A stretch of 64,000 bases of DNA, taken from the NCBI GenBank assembly GCA_964631835.1, contig CAZWAD010000013.1, positions 42,470-106,469 on the forward strand, written 5' to 3'. Every line of letters begins with the position of its first letter. The first letter of the stretch is position 1. Below are positions 62,520 through 64,000 of this stretch, piece after piece. This DNA comes from Bog-950 sp964631835 (GTDB taxonomy: Bacteria > Bacteroidota > Bacteroidia > Chitinophagales > LD1). The translations under genes were made by a program, and so were the position numbers. The notes under the pieces were generated by a model. It was not told where the DNA came from, searched no databases, and saw nothing but the letters and a program-made list of their open reading frames with translations.

Positions 62520-62594
62520 GTTAAGTTTCTTGTCAGTCTGTTCATAAGTCCAAGTGTCGCTTTTAATTTGTCCGCGTTATACTGTGCGTTATTT

Positions 62595-63110
62595 TTAAAA
62601 CTCGTAGTCGTCCCTTTTACAATACCAATGTGGTTCGCAACCAAAGATTACACAACCTCCCAAACGAACTTTTCCTAATCTGCTGTCTTGAATAAGTTTT
62701 CTTGCAGGCTTACCATATACAATTGGTATTACCCTGCCTTCCTTATGACAAATAGGGCAGGTATTTTCAGTCACCTCATTTCTTGGTTGAGTATATCTGC
62801 AAGTCCAAGGATAACCAATAAAAAGGTCAGCAATAGTGTCCTTGGTAATTTGTAGTCCAGTCAGGGTTGTGTCGCCAACACCCTCGCGATAAACTTTTAA
62901 GTCGTAAGTCCCAAAAGGAATACTGTCTATTTTGAAGTAGCCTGTCGAGTCAGATAGTGTCGTTAATGTTGTCCGCAATAAACGTAGACTAACATACCTT
63001 ACCCCTTGCGAATTATGTCGGTCGTAAATTTGTCCGTGTAGGTAACCTGTTTGGCAGAAGCAAGTCGCGAAAGAAAATAGTCCAAATATTGTCAGTAGCA
63101 GTCTGTTCAT
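62595..63110 (-). CDS. Exported carboxypeptidase-regulatory-like domain plus zinc-ribbon-like domain (cassette gene)
   Basis: 171 residues. Signal peptide, then a carboxypeptidase regulatory-like (CarboxypepD_reg) beta domain (GYLHGQIYDRHNSQGVRYVSLRLL, ending FGTYDLKVYREG), then a small cysteine domain: CPICHKEGRVIPIVYG, LGGCVIFGCEPHWYC. The cysteine domain matches the CPxC..IVYG..GGCxxxG..P.W.C form found in many uncharacterised bacterial proteins, normally cytosolic; here it follows a signal peptide. ATG lies directly next to the element I core (GTTATGGGCAATTAAA). Function unknown. Confidence 0.7.
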   Translation of the reverse strand: MNRLLLTIFGLFSFATCFCQTGYLHGQIYDRHNSQGVRYVSLRLLRTTLTTLSDSTGYFKIDSIPFGTYDLKVYREGVGDTTLTGLQITKDTIADLFIGYPWTCRYTQPRNEVTENTCPICHKEGRVIPIVYGKPARKLIQDSRLGKVRLGGCVIFGCEPHWYCKRDDYEF

Positions 63111-63116
63111 TTTAAT

Positions 63117-63254
63117 TGCCCATAACGTTTCGGGGGTTTGCGATGGCGGGGTGTTTTAGCACTAAACTTCATTCGGAGAACTGAACTTCCACCTTGCACA
63201 AATGTGTCTGCGAAGCACGGAACCCCCGCTATCGCAAACGCCATGTTAGCGGCA
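63117..63254. repeat. attC-like palindromic element I
   Basis: On the minus strand: TGCCGCTAAC (63254-63245), ATGGC, a 16-base stem GTTTGCGATAGCGGGG / CCCCGCCATCGCAAAC (63239-63224 with 63151-63136; one mismatch), then CCCCGAAAC and GTTATGGGCA (63126-63117). The flanking cores are not complementary to each other but to the far ends of the neighbouring cassettes. Confidence 0.75.
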
Positions 63255-63260
63255 GTATTT

Positions 63261-63932
63261 TCATTTGTCAATGTCGTCAATTTTAGTTTTGATTACTTTA
63301 AGTGTATTGTCGTCCAAAGACTTGGTGTTATCTGTCAGAAGTTTTAAAATCTCAATAACCTTTGCTGATTTTGAAGTCTCACTTGGCGAGTGTTTAGATA
63401 CAGTCTTAACCTTACCGTCAGTCACGCAAGATAAAAAATATTGAACTCCGTCTAAAACAAAACCACCGCTTTTAGCTGGTCGTGCGTCTGAAATAACTTT
63501 GTAAAACAGGTTGAATATTTTACGACCAGTCTCTTGGCTCAATTCAGTAGTTGAAGTCGTCTTGTCAACGGCAGTAATTCTATTGTCAGCGTAGAACGCT
63601 TGCCAATAGTTACTTGCTAAAACTGTATGTGTCAAAACAAACTTGTCTTTGTAGTCGTCAATGATTAGCAAACTTTCAGGTTCAAAAGATGGTATTGTCA
63701 AAAAGGAAACTTGTGTTTCTTTAAGTTGTCCTAAACCCAAAGTCAGCCTTAAGTTGTCTTTATATAAACTAATTGTGTCCCTTTTGGAATTTTCGTCTAC
63801 AGGCTCAAAATACTTTTCGTCCTCAAGTGTCAACAAATGCTGTTTGTATTGTCTTTCGCAAATAGCAAGCTTTTCAGGCGTATCAATTTTGCTAAAAACT
63901 TCAAATTGTTTTTTGTAATCGTCAAAGTTCAT
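63261..63932 (-). CDS. Soluble protein of unknown function (cassette gene)
   Basis: 223 residues, no signal or membrane segment, not recognised. Lysine- and aspartate-rich, with segments ISLYKDNLRLTLGLGQ, LTHTVLASNYWQAFYADN and SGGFVLDGVQYFLSC. A helical C-terminal end (LKLLTDNTKSLDDNTLKVIK). Lower GC than the core genes to the left, which fits recent acquisition. Bracketed by GTTAGCGGCA upstream (63956-63947) and TGCCGCTAAC downstream (63254-63245), an exact inverted pair. Confidence 0.6.
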   Translation of the reverse strand: MNFDDYKKQFEVFSKIDTPEKLAICERQYKQHLLTLEDEKYFEPVDENSKRDTISLYKDNLRLTLGLGQLKETQVSFLTIPSFEPESLLIIDDYKDKFVLTHTVLASNYWQAFYADNRITAVDKTTSTTELSQETGRKIFNLFYKVISDARPAKSGGFVLDGVQYFLSCVTDGKVKTVSKHSPSETSKSAKVIEILKLLTDNTKSLDDNTLKVIKTKIDDIDK

Positions 63933-63946
63933 GGTCGTTGTAATAT

Positions 63947-63983
63947 TGCCGCTAACCTTTAGACTTGCATTTTAATCTAAAGG
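63947..63983. repeat. Cassette-boundary element IV (window edge)
   Basis: TGCCGCTAAC (63947-63956) abuts a short stem CCTTTAGA (63956-63963) / TCTAAAGG (63976-63983) with a 12-base loop. The core is the same as in element I, but there is no long stem, so it may be the array's end (an attI-like site) or a short cassette site continuing past the window. Confidence 0.5.
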
Positions 63984-64000
63984 GTAATTACATTAGATAA

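Noticed and set aside
1..64000. tRNA or rRNA genes
   Set aside because: No TPsiC-arm-like or rRNA-conserved sequence was seen in the short intergenic spaces; a tRNAscan run would be decisive.

Overview
The window reads as a chromosomal contig from an environmental Bacteroidota bacterium, probably a metagenome-assembled genome: it holds a 100-N scaffold gap at 40672-40771. The phylum is suggested by repeated matches to the Bacteroidota promoter -7 box TANNTTTG, by typical families (bacterial GH3 acyl-adenylase, DUF6427, DUF2490, FucP-type MFS, fused-E1 dehydrogenase, TonB C-terminal proteins, many short lipoproteins) and by the hairpin repeats common in this phylum. No rRNA, tRNA or CRISPR array was seen.

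Layout. 1-4.1 kb: 3' end of lptB, GH3 protein, polyprenyl diphosphate synthase, hydrolase, small membrane protein. 4.2-5.7 kb: a compact arsenic-type operon (arsR, a 25-residue Cys-rich peptide, a methyltransferase, arsC) behind a promoter whose -7 box lies inside an ArsR-like palindrome. 5.9-17.1 kb: minus-strand genes including dsbD, purQ and a peptide ABC importer without ATPases. 17.1-28.5 kb: a ceramide-desaturase-like enzyme, MscS, metH under a SAM-I riboswitch, an SGNH hydrolase gene broken by an in-frame stop, a radical SAM protein, metF and an AlkD-like protein. 28.5-33.0 kb: the 3-hydroxyanthranilate branch of the kynurenine pathway. 33-39 kb: lysozyme, antiporter, acyl desaturase, fused 2-oxoacid dehydrogenase E1.

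39-43.3 kb is the accessory core. hicAB sits between two copies of an 82-bp double-hairpin repeat. Two orphan genes diverge from an array of a 21-bp palindromic unit (at least 16 copies, two sequence types, broken by the assembly gap). A triple TonB-C protein and a ParE-like toxin module follow. 43.3-47.6 kb is a lipoprotein/Tat-substrate operon resembling planctomycete DUF1501/DUF1549 modules. 47.6-56.7 kb carries a fatty acid hydroxylase, a patatin-like protein, a beta-helix lipoprotein and a DUF2490-DoxX-DUF2490 trio. 56.9-61.4 kb encodes topoisomerase IV.

The right end (61.4-64.0 kb) looks like an array of mobile gene cassettes. Same-strand single genes are separated by long palindromic elements, and two of the genes are bracketed by their own private exact 10-bp inverted pair, the arrangement expected of integron-type attC cassettes. 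This and the 21-bp array are the least explained structures here. A further thread is a set of heptanucleotide tandem repeats inside coding sequences (metH, the E1 gene and two exported-protein genes).
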